From the IMG/VR virus record IMGVR_UViG_3300045109_000002, positions 1-55,239 of that record: a stretch of DNA of 55,239 bases. One strand, written 5' to 3'. Positions 47,109-55,059 of this stretch are shown piece by piece. Each line of letters starts with the position of its first letter. The first letter of the stretch is position 1. The translations under genes were made by a program, and so were the position numbers. Source of the stretch: a virus. Under the pieces are notes generated by a model that did no database searches, was not told the origin of the DNA, and saw only the letters and a program-made list of their open reading frames with translations.

Positions 47109-47317
47109 AGCTCGGCCCACAAGGTACTCACAGCGACGGCAAGTTGCGGCCTGACGACAAAGGTGACTTGAGGATTGCTGTCAGCCACACAGAGAAGTAC
47201 GTTGAGGTGCATTTCGGCGCCAGCGTGGGATGGCTGGCCATGCCGCCGCATCAGGCAAGAGACATTGCAGCAGCGTTGGTGAAGCACGCCGACGAAATCG
47301 AAAGGAAGGTAGCATGA
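47105..47317 (+). CDS. Conserved small phage protein
   Basis: 70 residues from GTG 47105, overlapping the previous stop (GTGA). DLRIAVSHTEKYVEVHFGAS, then WLAMPPHQARDIAAALVKHA: a strand, a beta-hairpin and a final helix, the last with PPxQARxxAxAL, a phrase found in many small phage proteins. Function unknown. Confidence 0.6.
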   Translation: MKLGPQGTHSDGKLRPDDKGDLRIAVSHTEKYVEVHFGASVGWLAMPPHQARDIAAALVKHADEIERKVA

Positions 47318-47955
47318 GCGACATGAGTCTTGAGCAGTTGCTGGCCGAGTTGAGTCACGAGGATGCCCCGCCAGAGTTTGACTGGGCGGCTCCTGAAGCC
47401 GGAGCATTCGCACCCGCCATCCAGCCCGGCACCTACGAGTTTATCGCCAGCGTGCGCACCGACGCTGACGTGCAAGGGTTCGGGAAGATGGAGTATCAGG
47501 GTCATAAGTACCTGACAGCCGTCTTAGACTTCGAGGTGCTGGTGCCTGGCAAGGACCCTGTCAAGGTGACTTATCAGCGCGTCAACACCTTCAAACACGA
47601 AAAGGTGGCCATCAGTTCGATGGGCGAGTTGCTCAGGTCGCTGTCGCTGCATACACAGCTTCCTGACCGGCCCACCGATGCCGACATCGTCAGGACTCTT
47701 CAGGCCAACAGCGGACGCGCCAGGGGCAGGGGTGAAGCGGCTTGGCGCTTCTACTGCAAGGCGCACCAGCTCACCATCTCCACCGCACCGCGCAAACGCA
47801 AGGGCATCAAGGACACGCCGTGGCCCCGGCGGGCGGATGGCTCGCTCGAATTGACAGTGTCGTGCCCCCAAGATGGCGCGAGCGCCAACAAGAGCTATGG
47901 GCAGGTGGAGTTTATTCGCTACTTTACCGCGAAGAGTGAAGCAGCGTCATCTTAG
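47314..47955 (+). CDS. Probable single-strand-binding-type (DUF669-like) protein
   Basis: 213 residues from ATG 47314. GTYEFIASVRTDADVQGFGK, then YLTAVLDFEVLVPGKDPVKV and RVNTFKHEKVAISSMGELLR show an OB-like run of strands, as in phage proteins that replace SSB beside Sak4-type ATPases. The C-terminal part has a basic patch (TISTAPRKRKGIKDTPWPRR). Position between the ATPase and DNA polymerase supports a replication or recombination role. Family assignment is inference. Confidence 0.55.
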   Translation: MSDMSLEQLLAELSHEDAPPEFDWAAPEAGAFAPAIQPGTYEFIASVRTDADVQGFGKMEYQGHKYLTAVLDFEVLVPGKDPVKVTYQRVNTFKHEKVAISSMGELLRSLSLHTQLPDRPTDADIVRTLQANSGRARGRGEAAWRFYCKAHQLTISTAPRKRKGIKDTPWPRRADGSLELTVSCPQDGASANKSYGQVEFIRYFTAKSEAASS

Positions 47956-48026
47956 TCGGAAGTCTCGGCTAAGCACCGGGGACGGCGTGTCAGGAGGAGC
48001 GCTGTCCCTTCTGTTTTGGAGGCCGC

Positions 48027-48281
48027 ATGCACAAAGTAATGCGAAACTACTGGATTGGCGTGGCGCTGATGGTTGGCAACACGCTGCTGTTGGCTCTCAA
48101 CGTTTATAGGCACAACTGGTGGGCAGTAGCGGTGAATGGCGCCACCGCCATCGGCGTAGCGCTAGGCATGAAATGGCTGATCGAGACGGCCCATTTTGTC
48201 GGCTACGGTGATGGGCTCGACTGGGCCAAAGACACGTTGCGAGAGACTATGAATGCAGCCACAAGGTCCACATTGCGGTAG
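48027..48281 (+). CDS. Small membrane protein, two spans
   Basis: 84 residues: NYWIGVALMVGNTLLLALNV and WWAVAVNGATAIGVALGMKW are two hydrophobic helices separated by a short loop with HN. A charged C-terminal helix follows. The last 10 codons overlap the polymerase start in another frame. A holin-like or membrane anchor role is possible. GGAGGCC upstream of ATG. Confidence 0.6.
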   Translation: MHKVMRNYWIGVALMVGNTLLLALNVYRHNWWAVAVNGATAIGVALGMKWLIETAHFVGYGDGLDWAKDTLRETMNAATRSTLR

Positions 48282-51200
48282 TTGCCCTTACAGCTCAGGC
48301 GAACGCTTCATCCCTGCCGATGGCAGTGGCAGCAGTGGCATCCTGCTGGTTGGCGACAGCCCATGGGTTGACGAAATAGCCGCTGGGCGCCCTTTCGCTG
48401 GCGCCGCTGGCCGCACCCTCGACCGCATCCTCTCGCTCATGCCTGGCGGTGGGATGGCTCGTGGCGACCTCACTGTTGCCAACACCATCTGGTGCAAGCC
48501 TCCATACCTGCGCTGGATGGACAAGCCCCATCGTGACGCTGTTGCGGCCATCGAACACTGCCGCCCCAACCTGGACGAGCTTATCTACGCACGCAAGCCC
48601 AAGGTCATCGTCCCCATGGGCAACGTGGCACTGAGGAGGGTTTGTGGCGTATCGGGCATTGAAGAACGCGCTGGCTACGTCCTACCAACGCCTTATGGCA
48701 TCCCTGCGGTGCCTACGTATCATCCGGCTTATATTCAGCGTGGTAAGCAAAACCTCGTACCAGTTGTCCTTTGGGCGCTCCAGCGGGCGGGGCAGATTGC
48801 CGATGGTTCATTCACTCCATCTGTATATTCGCTGCTGGTGGACGCTCCTCCCGAAAGTGTGCGCGATTACCTGGCGTCATCGGGAAGCCATATACCAAGC
48901 CTCTTCGTTGACATTGAAACTCCCGAATCCGCTGCCCTAGACGAGGAGGACCTGGAGGAGGATGGCCCATCGTATACCATCGTCCGTGCAGGTTTCTCGG
49001 TGCGTGCTGGGACGGCCTGTTCATTCCCGTGGGAGCAGCCTTACATAGACATCATGCGTGAGGCCCTCTCGCGCGCTGAGGAGGTCGTAGAATGGGCGGA
49101 CCATCACTTCGATACCCGAAGACTTGCTGCGGCGGGCCTCGCGATGCCTGCCAGGATTGTATCGGCCATGTGGGCGTGGCACTGGTTGCAAAGCGATTTG
49201 CGGAAAGGGTTAGGTCTGGTGGCGCCATTTTTCTATGCCGGGCCGCCTTGGAAGCACTTGAGCGCAGCCGAGCCGGGGCGCTACAACGCCTTAGACAACG
49301 CGATTGGATTCGACTGCTACTCAGGTACACGGGCAGCGTTACAATCCCAGGGAAGGTGGGACGCCTTTAACAGGCACTGCGTAGACTTCGCTCCTGTCCT
49401 CCAAGCGATGGGCCGCAAAGGCTTGCGTATCGACCGTGCTTACCAGACGGCCTTCATGGCTCAACTTGAGACTGAGTGGGACGTATCGAACACCAAGTTG
49501 CAGACCTTCGTCCCTGACGCCATCAAACCACGCAAACAGTGGAAACGCCCCCCGAAGGACTTGACCGGCGTCACCGAACTGCCTGTGCCTTCACCAGAGC
49601 AACAAATGATTCTCACCGGCGCCGCAGATAAACTAGGTGAGCTACTGGCCGACCTGTCTGCACCTGGTGCTGGTCGCTCGTCGTCCTACCCGGACGACTC
49701 GCTCCATATAACTGAGAGTGCTCACAAGCGCCTGACCGTCACACCTTACCGTTACGAACGCATCGAGCCTTTCAATCCCGACAGTTGGCCGCAAGTGACG
49801 GCCCTCGCGAAGCACTTAGGTATCAAACTGCCACCGCGTGAATCGGCCAAGGAGAGCGACGAAGAAGCCCTCGCAACGGACAAGAAAACTCTAGGCAAGT
49901 ACGCCAAAAAGTACCCCGCCATCGCCTGCATCCTGAAGTGCCGCGAACGCTGGAAGCTCATTTCGACTTATAAGTGGAAGCTCGACGCAGACGACCGCGT
50001 CCACTATGTGCTGGGGTACCACCCGTCGACATGGCGTTTATGTATCGCTGAAGGCACTCCCGTGGAGATTGCCAGAAACCTACGGACTAACCCTGACGCA
50101 CCACCTATTGAAAAGGTGAAGCCTGGTGATTGGGCTTACACCTATGATAACGCTGGTAGGCTTACCGTTCGTAAGGTTGCATGGGTCAAAAAGACCGGCA
50201 TCCGTAAAGTGGTCCGTGTCCATTGGGAGGCAGGGTACGGGCCGACAATGCGGCAGGGTTATACTGACATGACGCCGGACCACCTTGTGCGGCTTGCCGA
50301 CGGTTCATGGAAAGAGGCTCAACGATTAACCCCCTATAATAAAGGGACGTGGAAGCACCGAGGTTATCCTAAAGGCGGCAAAGGTGATTCTTTGACGGCC
50401 ATGAAGCGTGGTGTCACGACTGCTCTAGGATATTCCATACTGCACACCACAGGGCGTCGTGAAGCCGTTAGAGACAACCGCGTCGTCTACGAAGGAGCTA
50501 CCGGTAAATACGCGGAGCACGTCCACCATATAGACGGTGACAAACTGAACAATCTACCAGACAACCTGCAAGGGTTGGACCGTGACGAACATGGGCACTT
50601 AACAGGGTCGGAGAGGTGGGCAAGGGAGGTAACAACAGCCAAGCGCGTAGGCCCAATGCAGGCACAAGCCCGTAAAGAGCTGCGAGAGCATCTGGAGCGT
50701 ACAAAGTATCCGAAGCCAGTACCATACTGCCGGTACGTACCGAACAACCATCGCGTCATGAGAGTCGAGAAGTTGGATACCCCTGTTCCGGTGTACGATT
50801 TGGAGGTAGAAGAGACTCATAACTTCATTGCTGGAGAAATATGCGTACACAACAGTTGCCGAAACGCAAACCTGCAAACCATCCCCAAGCGCAGCGACCT
50901 AGCGCGCCTCTTCAGGCGCATGATCGTCGCGACACCGGGCCACAAACTGATCGAGGGAGACTCGGCGGCGATAGAGGCAGTCTTGGTTGGCTACTTCGCC
51001 GGGTCGGCACGATACAGGCGGCTGGCCAAGTGTGGCGTACATGGGTGGCTTACAGCGAAACTGCACGGATTGGAAATCCCCCTGACCCTGGAGGACTCCG
51101 AGTTGCAGAGGCAATCGAAGCTCTCGAAGAAACAGTGGCCCGAGGATTACGAGAAGATGAAACGCGTGGTGCACCTGTCAAATTACCTCGGCACAAAAAG

Positions 51201-51741
51201 GCGCATCCATGAGGAATATCCTGACGACTTCCCGACTGAGCGCGAAGCCGCTAAGCTACAGCAATTCTACCTTGGCAGCGACCCCGGCCAAGACGTGCGC
51301 GCCTGGCAAAAAGCCACCGTCGAACTGGCCCATGCCTCGAAAGCGCTCGAAAACAACTTCGGCCTGCGCCACCGTTTTTATAGCCTGTATGCCTGGAACG
51401 CCCGCCGCTCGACGTGGGAATTCGGCGACGACGCCAAGCGGGCTGTTGCGTTCCGCCCACAGTCTGCTGCTGCGGCCATCCAGCGCATCATCGTGCAACG
51501 CCTGCTGGAACGCATGCCTCAAGCGCTCCAATGGCTCTGCCTGCTGGTCCACGACTCCATCATCGCCGACGTGCCGGACGCTCATGTCGATGAGTACTGT
51601 ACAGCCCTCTACGAAGCGATGACCTCGCCCATCGACGAACTCGAAGGGCTGACCATTGGCGCTGAGATGCTGATGGGCGACAACGCCGCGCCAGCCGACC
51701 AGGACAACGAAAAGGGCATGCGCGAGTGGCTGCCACGTTAG
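48253..51741 (+). CDS. Uracil-DNA glycosylase / family A DNA polymerase fusion with intein
   Basis: 1162 residues as read; about 891 after intein removal. Residues 1-165 are a UDG family 4/5-like domain: Cys 8, 11, 81 and 103 for a 4Fe-4S cluster, GDSPWVDEIAAGRPFAGAAG and the YHPAY motif (His 157). A DEDDy-type 3'-5' exonuclease follows (FVDIETPE at 218; WADHHFDTRRL; YNALDNA). The polymerase part has RL-SCRNANLQTIP (split by the intein), motif A LIEGDSAAIEAVLVGYF and motif C LLVHDSIIADV, where the usual HDE reads HDS. It replicates the genome, and the UDG-like module may read or remove uracil. Confidence 0.85.
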   Translation: MQPQGPHCGSCPYSSGERFIPADGSGSSGILLVGDSPWVDEIAAGRPFAGAAGRTLDRILSLMPGGGMARGDLTVANTIWCKPPYLRWMDKPHRDAVAAIEHCRPNLDELIYARKPKVIVPMGNVALRRVCGVSGIEERAGYVLPTPYGIPAVPTYHPAYIQRGKQNLVPVVLWALQRAGQIADGSFTPSVYSLLVDAPPESVRDYLASSGSHIPSLFVDIETPESAALDEEDLEEDGPSYTIVRAGFSVRAGTACSFPWEQPYIDIMREALSRAEEVVEWADHHFDTRRLAAAGLAMPARIVSAMWAWHWLQSDLRKGLGLVAPFFYAGPPWKHLSAAEPGRYNALDNAIGFDCYSGTRAALQSQGRWDAFNRHCVDFAPVLQAMGRKGLRIDRAYQTAFMAQLETEWDVSNTKLQTFVPDAIKPRKQWKRPPKDLTGVTELPVPSPEQQMILTGAADKLGELLADLSAPGAGRSSSYPDDSLHITESAHKRLTVTPYRYERIEPFNPDSWPQVTALAKHLGIKLPPRESAKESDEEALATDKKTLGKYAKKYPAIACILKCRERWKLISTYKWKLDADDRVHYVLGYHPSTWRLCIAEGTPVEIARNLRTNPDAPPIEKVKPGDWAYTYDNAGRLTVRKVAWVKKTGIRKVVRVHWEAGYGPTMRQGYTDMTPDHLVRLADGSWKEAQRLTPYNKGTWKHRGYPKGGKGDSLTAMKRGVTTALGYSILHTTGRREAVRDNRVVYEGATGKYAEHVHHIDGDKLNNLPDNLQGLDRDEHGHLTGSERWAREVTTAKRVGPMQAQARKELREHLERTKYPKPVPYCRYVPNNHRVMRVEKLDTPVPVYDLEVEETHNFIAGEICVHNSCRNANLQTIPKRSDLARLFRRMIVATPGHKLIEGDSAAIEAVLVGYFAGSARYRRLAKCGVHGWLTAKLHGLEIPLTLEDSELQRQSKLSKKQWPEDYEKMKRVVHLSNYLGTKRRIHEEYPDDFPTEREAAKLQQFYLGSDPGQDVRAWQKATVELAHASKALENNFGLRHRFYSLYAWNARRSTWEFGDDAKRAVAFRPQSAAAAIQRIIVQRLLERMPQALQWLCLLVHDSIIADVPDAHVDEYCTALYEAMTSPIDELEGLTIGAEMLMGDNAAPADQDNEKGMREWLPR
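50041..50853 (+). mobile_element. Intein with HNH endonuclease domain in the DNA polymerase
   Basis: 271 residues (597-867 of the precursor). It starts with Cys (CIAEGTPVEI, block A) and contains TDMTPDHLVRLADGSWKEAQ (block B with TxxH-like TPDH). An HNH module follows (HVHHIDGDKLNNLPDNLQGL, then DEHGHLTG), and it ends VPVYDLEVEETHNFIAGEIC with VHN, followed by Ser of the extein. The insertion splits the polymerase motif RL|SCRNANLQ, a highly conserved active-site region. C1, H-N and +1 Ser are all present, so splicing should work. Confidence 0.9.
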
Positions 51742-51779
51742 TTACTGACGGGTATACTTGTGCCGAAAGGTGTTCACCG

Positions 51780-52001
51780 ATGAAGTTCAAGGACGCTGAC
51801 GAGGAAGAGTTCGCTACACAAATCTGCATCGTACATGACGACAAAGGCCAGCCCCATGTCATCACCTACGACATGATGGACAAGCCCGACCAGATAGCTG
51901 AGTTGCTCAACCTTAAGACAGGCGAAATGTTTAGCATTGGTGTGTACCAGTTGCTGGGTACGCCGCGCTTCGTGAAAAGAGGGAAAGGTTCCCTGCAATG
52001 A
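51780..52001 (+). CDS. Hypothetical small protein
   Basis: 73 residues from ATG 51780 (AAAGGTG upstream). Acidic start (MKFKDADEEEFATQICIVHD), then GEMFSIGVYQLLGTPRFVKR. A small alpha/beta protein with unknown role. An in-frame extension to 51726 overlaps the polymerase end and has no start signal. Confidence 0.55.
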   Translation: MKFKDADEEEFATQICIVHDDKGQPHVITYDMMDKPDQIAELLNLKTGEMFSIGVYQLLGTPRFVKRGKGSLQ

Positions 52002-52060
52002 GGGGGAAATCGCTTGACAACTAGGCCACGGGGGGCGCAGCATTCACAGGTGAGGCCCGC

Positions 52061-52504
52061 ATGCGACCGAAACATCCCGTCAAGGTACTGATTCTCGCCA
52101 TAGCGCTTACTAGTGCCACCTTCTACCCCAGCGCCTGCGTCAAAGGCTCTGTTACTCACAAAGCTACCGTCGGCCAGCACACCCTGCGCGAAGCTGTTGG
52201 TGCCTTCCAAGACGCTGAAATAGCCGAGTTCCACCAAGGTTTCGTGCCCCCTGACACGCACCTGCGCATCCAAACGGTCATCCAAAAGATCGCCATGGCC
52301 GCCGTGGACCTTGACAACTCCCTCGCCAGTGGCGCCACCGCTGCCTCCTTCAAGGCCAAGTTCGACGCCATCTACACTCTGCTCGACTCCCTCAACACTG
52401 ACGGCATCTTGGGCATCAAAAATCCCACCACCAAGCAGACCCTCGAAGTCGCCCTAGACGGCATCCGCGCCATCGTCGATAACATTCTCGTCGGGGTAAA
52501 GTGA
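52061..52504 (+). CDS. Secreted helical protein, possibly lysis-related
   Basis: 147 residues. MRPKHPVKVLILAIALTSAT is a signal peptide; the following FYPSAC carries a Cys that is not a canonical lipobox. The mature part is helical (LREAVGAFQDAEIAEFHQGF, then IQTVIQKIAMAAVDLDNSLA and EVALDGIRAIVDNILV). It probably acts in the periplasm. The gene is followed by a small amphipathic protein, but the endolysin lies on the other strand. Spanin or phage accessory function is only a possibility. Confidence 0.6.
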   Translation: MRPKHPVKVLILAIALTSATFYPSACVKGSVTHKATVGQHTLREAVGAFQDAEIAEFHQGFVPPDTHLRIQTVIQKIAMAAVDLDNSLASGATAASFKAKFDAIYTLLDSLNTDGILGIKNPTTKQTLEVALDGIRAIVDNILVGVK

Positions 52505-52511
52505 GCTAAAC

Positions 52512-52718
52512 ATGCCCGAAATGATACTGAAGATTCTGCAAATGCTGCTGATCGCCGAGCCTGCGGTCGTCAGCGCCATACATAACCTGATGACCGGCAC
52601 CGGCACCGCCGACGACCTAGCCGTCCTGAAGGCCGACGCCATCGCTTGGCAGGCTATTGCCGACAAGGCGGCGGCGGAGATTGCCAAGGGTAAGCCTCCA
52701 GCGCCAGTTACACAGTGA
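52512..52718 (+). CDS. Small helical protein, possible holin-type
   Basis: 68 residues: MPEMILKILQMLLIAEPAVV is hydrophobic, followed by a helix with ADDLAVLKADAIAWQAIADK and a Pro-rich end. One possible membrane helix of marginal length. It follows the secreted protein gene by 7 bases. Role unknown. Confidence 0.5.
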   Translation: MPEMILKILQMLLIAEPAVVSAIHNLMTGTGTADDLAVLKADAIAWQAIADKAAAEIAKGKPPAPVTQ

Positions 52719-52719
52719 C

Positions 52720-52816
52720 TTTGGCTGTCTGCGGTTTCACCCACAACCGCACGTAGTTAGCGAATTCGCGGGTATGTCTGCACCGCCGCAAGAGCGTGGA
52801 ATGACAGGCAGCCAAA
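52720..52816 (+). ncRNA. Structured element upstream of the tRNA
   Basis: A 12-bp stem can form between TTTGGCTGTCTG (52720-52731) and CAGGCAGCCAAA (52805-52816) with one G-U pair. Inside lies the hairpin TGCGGTT/AACCGCA (52730-52751, overlapping by two bases) and the palindrome GCGAATTCGC. No gene fits here. It may be a leader, an RNase processing site or a small RNA. Confidence 0.45.
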
Positions 52817-52916
52817 CAACTTTGACGGTGCGCCTAGCCAGCGCTAACGAACCAGAAGGGCGTGCCAGCGGCAATGGCCAAGGTTGCAAGACGCTCCTCT
52901 CGCCGTCAAAACCATT

Positions 52917-52990
52917 GGCCTTGTAGCTCAACCGGATAGAGCAGCGGAGTTCTAACCCGCCGGTAGCGAGTTCGACTCTCGCCAGGGCCA
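52917..52990 (+). tRNA. tRNA-Arg (anticodon TCT)
   Basis: Acceptor stem GGCCTTG/CAGGGCC (one G-U), D-stem GCTC/GAGC, anticodon loop GTTCTAA with TCT at positions 34-36, T-arm GCGAG-TTCGACT-CTCGC and discriminator A. CCA is not encoded. The anticodon stem (GCGGA/CCCGC) closes on an A-C mismatch where A-T is expected. It reads AGA codons. Confidence 0.93.
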
Positions 52991-53049
52991 CTAGTTTTCA
53001 CGGTGAGCCTCCCGTGACAAGAAGGAGGCAGGTTAGCCACGATGGCTTG

Positions 53050-53089
53050 AAGGGGCTGCGCCTCCTCGACTGGTGCGGCCCTTTCTTTT
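53050..53089 (+). terminator. Strong rho-independent terminator at the end of the rightward arm
   Basis: Thirteen base pairs between AAGGGGCTGCGCC (53050-53062) and GGTGCGGCCCTTT (53072-53084), including three G-U pairs, with a nine-base loop and CTTTTA after it. It ends rightward transcription after the tRNA. The endolysin stop codon of the opposite strand lies in its T-run, so the two transcription units meet here. Confidence 0.85.
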
Positions 53090-53588
53090 ATCCAGTGAAC
53101 GAAGCAAGGCGCTTGTCGATGAGTTCAAACACTGCTGCCATCCCACCCTCTTTGAAGGTGTAGCGCATCTCGTCATCCGGCGTAGCAGGCAGTTCGCGCA
53201 GATAAAAATGTGCCCGGTCGGGGAACATCCTCCACTCTGCGCCCTCGGCCAACTGACAATCTTTGGCTAGCAACAGCACCCACTTCCAGCTTACATCCAG
53301 GGCGTCCCAGTCCGGCGTGAATGCGGGCATGCCTTCCTTGCCAGGCACGATGTCCACCGCATAAGCCATATTGTGTGCCGAATGCCCGCCTTGCGCGTTG
53401 GTCACTATTGCCCCTGGGAGGGTACGCCCCTTGGCGTAGAGCAAGTCTTGTTCCGCCCAGGTGCGCAGCCCACATGTCACTCGCAGGGGCACACCATTCG
53501 CTTCACACTTGTCGTTGAGTGACCTGATGCGGCGCGCCAGCTCAGGGTGGACCTCGTTCAATCTAGCTTCTGAGATGTTGTCGAGCAT
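53088..53588 (-). CDS. Endolysin, peptidase M15 (L-Ala-D-Glu / D-Ala-D-Ala peptidase) type
   Basis: 166 residues from ATG 53588 (GAGG upstream). LRVTCGLRTWAEQDLLYAKG, then GGHSAHNMAYAVDIVPGKEG and FPDRAHFYL hold the SxHxxxxAxD zinc-site motif and the third His typical of VanY/T5 endolysin-like peptidases. It cleaves the peptide part of peptidoglycan to release progeny. No signal peptide is present, so export needs a holin. Confidence 0.88.
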   Translation of the reverse strand: MLDNISEARLNEVHPELARRIRSLNDKCEANGVPLRVTCGLRTWAEQDLLYAKGRTLPGAIVTNAQGGHSAHNMAYAVDIVPGKEGMPAFTPDWDALDVSWKWVLLLAKDCQLAEGAEWRMFPDRAHFYLRELPATPDDEMRYTFKEGGMAAVFELIDKRLASFTG

Positions 53589-53597
53589 GCTCAAGCC

Positions 53598-53849
53598 TCA
53601 CCGTTTCGGCAAATTCGTGATGACCACGTCGAGTTTAGTTTCGAGCTTGTCCAGTCGGCGGGAAATCTCTTCCTTGATTTCGCGGAACCCCTGCGTGGCC
53701 TCTTCGAGCTTCTGGAGGCGCCGTTCATGGTCTTCCACGGTGAATTTGATGGTCCCGTAGACGATACCGAAGCCGACGAGTTGCAGTGCCAACCACAGAA
53801 GGACGTGGACCCATTTGAGGGTGATGCCAGGCTTCCCATTTTCGTTCAT
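53598..53849 (-). CDS. Membrane protein with coiled coil, probable holin or i-spanin-like
   Basis: 83 residues. WVHVLLWLALQLVGFGIVYG is a transmembrane helix near the N-terminus, followed by a charged coiled coil (HERRLQKLEEATQGFREIKE, then EISRRLDKLETKLDVV). The gene lies directly upstream of the endolysin in the same operon. The shape (one span plus periplasmic or cytoplasmic coiled coil) fits an inner-membrane spanin or a class III-like holin; the two cannot be separated here. Confidence 0.65.
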   Translation of the reverse strand: MNENGKPGITLKWVHVLLWLALQLVGFGIVYGTIKFTVEDHERRLQKLEEATQGFREIKEEISRRLDKLETKLDVVITNLPKR

Positions 53850-54130
53850 GCTTTAGGCGCTCCAAGAGGTGGTATCGCTGGGGATGTGGCATTCGTTTGC
53901 GAAATACCCTTGTAGACTTCTGATGTTGTGTCGGCATTTTTCCTCCAGCACAGGGCACAGTCTGGTCCACAAGCGTGGTCTGCTGTTTCGCCTTCGCCCT
54001 CCATCACCAGGGCTTTGTATAGGCTCAGGTCGGGCACCATGTAGGTCTCCTTGAACATGTTGCGGGCCGTCCACATCAGATACCCGTATTCGTACTCGTC
54101 TTTGGGCCAGTGTCGACCTTCTGTAAGCAT
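53846..54130 (-). CDS. Hypothetical protein in the lysis cassette
   Basis: 94 residues. EGRHWPKDEYEYGYLMWTAR, then LSLYKALVMEGEGETADHAC and GPDCALCWRKN with Cys pairs. ATGA overlap with the membrane protein. No family is recognised. Confidence 0.55.
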   Translation of the reverse strand: MLTEGRHWPKDEYEYGYLMWTARNMFKETYMVPDLSLYKALVMEGEGETADHACGPDCALCWRKNADTTSEVYKGISQTNATSPAIPPLGAPKA

Positions 54131-54150
54131 CTATCCCCTAAAGCTGCAAC

Positions 54151-55059
54151 TCATTGCGTCGGCTGGACCCAGCCCCAATTCAGCCCGCCAGTTTCGAGCA
54201 TGAAACGGACAGTGCTCTGACCGGCGGGGAGCGCCACGCTGGCCGTGGTCCTTTGCTGCTGATAGACGCCCCATCCTCCAGTGCCGCTCGCAACGAGCGA
54301 AGCGCCGATCTTCGTTCCGAAAGGGAATTCGTAGTGATACAGGGCATTCGCGCCGGAAGCGTTCGCAAAGCAAGTCGTAAGGAAATAATTCCCAGCCGTA
54401 GGGACGCTGACGCTGATATCTACGGTCAGGCCGGGCACGGTCCAGCCCAAAGGGCCGCGCGGGTCAGAAGGCACGCAGGACGCTAAAGTGAAGTGCGGAC
54501 CATTGGGGCCGATGAGTGGATTCGACGTGATGATAGAACTGGTGCCGAATGTTACCGGGCCGTTCGTTCCCGTTCCTGCTGGGCCTGCTGGCCCTTGAGG
54601 ACCTATACTCCCTTGCGGTCCCTGCGGGCCGACGTTGCCCTGAGGTCCTTGCGCCCCTTGAGCGCCAGTGCCGCCTTGCGCTCCCGTAGCTCCTGGTGGA
54701 CCTTGAGGGCCTGGCGCTCCATCTTTGCCTGTTGGCCCCTGCGGACCCGCTGGCCCTGTAGCGCCTGTAACGCCAATCGGTCCTTGTAGACCAGTATCGC
54801 CCTGTGGACCTTGAGGACCTGCGGGAATCTTACCGATGGCCGTCGCTACACTTCCGGTCGGTGAATACAAGTCAGCGTCATGCTTCATTAGCAAGTCCGT
54901 ATAGACCTTCACGTTGGCGTTGACGTTGGTCATCAACTGCGCTGAGTTGCCAAGATCGGTGAGGTTGAAGATTGGCGGCAAAACTGGCGGCACATATGGC
55001 GTCTGAGCGGCAAGCCCGGCAGGGACGAAAAGTACAGCGATGGCAAGCAGTTTCTTCAC
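54151..55059 (-). CDS. Collagen-like fibre protein with signal peptide
   Basis: 302 residues from GTG 55059, which overlaps the upstream stop (GTGA) and has GAGGAG five bases upstream. [19 protein letters not shown] is a signal peptide-like start. A Gly-X-Y collagen region spans about residues 85-170 ([19 protein letters not shown]). The last 120 residues form a beta-rich globular domain ([20 protein letters not shown]). Collagen-like repeats are common in phage fibres, but a signal peptide on one is unusual. Confidence 0.75.
   Translation of the reverse strand: MKKLLAIAVLFVPAGLAAQTPYVPPVLPPIFNLTDLGNSAQLMTNVNANVKVYTDLLMKHDADLYSPTGSVATAIGKIPAGPQGPQGDTGLQGPIGVTGATGPAGPQGPTGKDGAPGPQGPPGATGAQGGTGAQGAQGPQGNVGPQGPQGSIGPQGPAGPAGTGTNGPVTFGTSSIITSNPLIGPNGPHFTLASCVPSDPRGPLGWTVPGLTVDISVSVPTAGNYFLTTCFANASGANALYHYEFPFGTKIGASLVASGTGGWGVYQQQRTTASVALPAGQSTVRFMLETGGLNWGWVQPTQ

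Noticed and set aside
52737-52991. A leftward frame across the tRNA
   Set aside because: It is antisense to the tRNA and its protein sequence reflects the complementary tRNA; no SD.
54560-54820. Repeated GGTCCTTGAGG-type units
   Set aside because: They are the codons of the collagen Gly-X-Y repeat rather than a separate DNA repeat.
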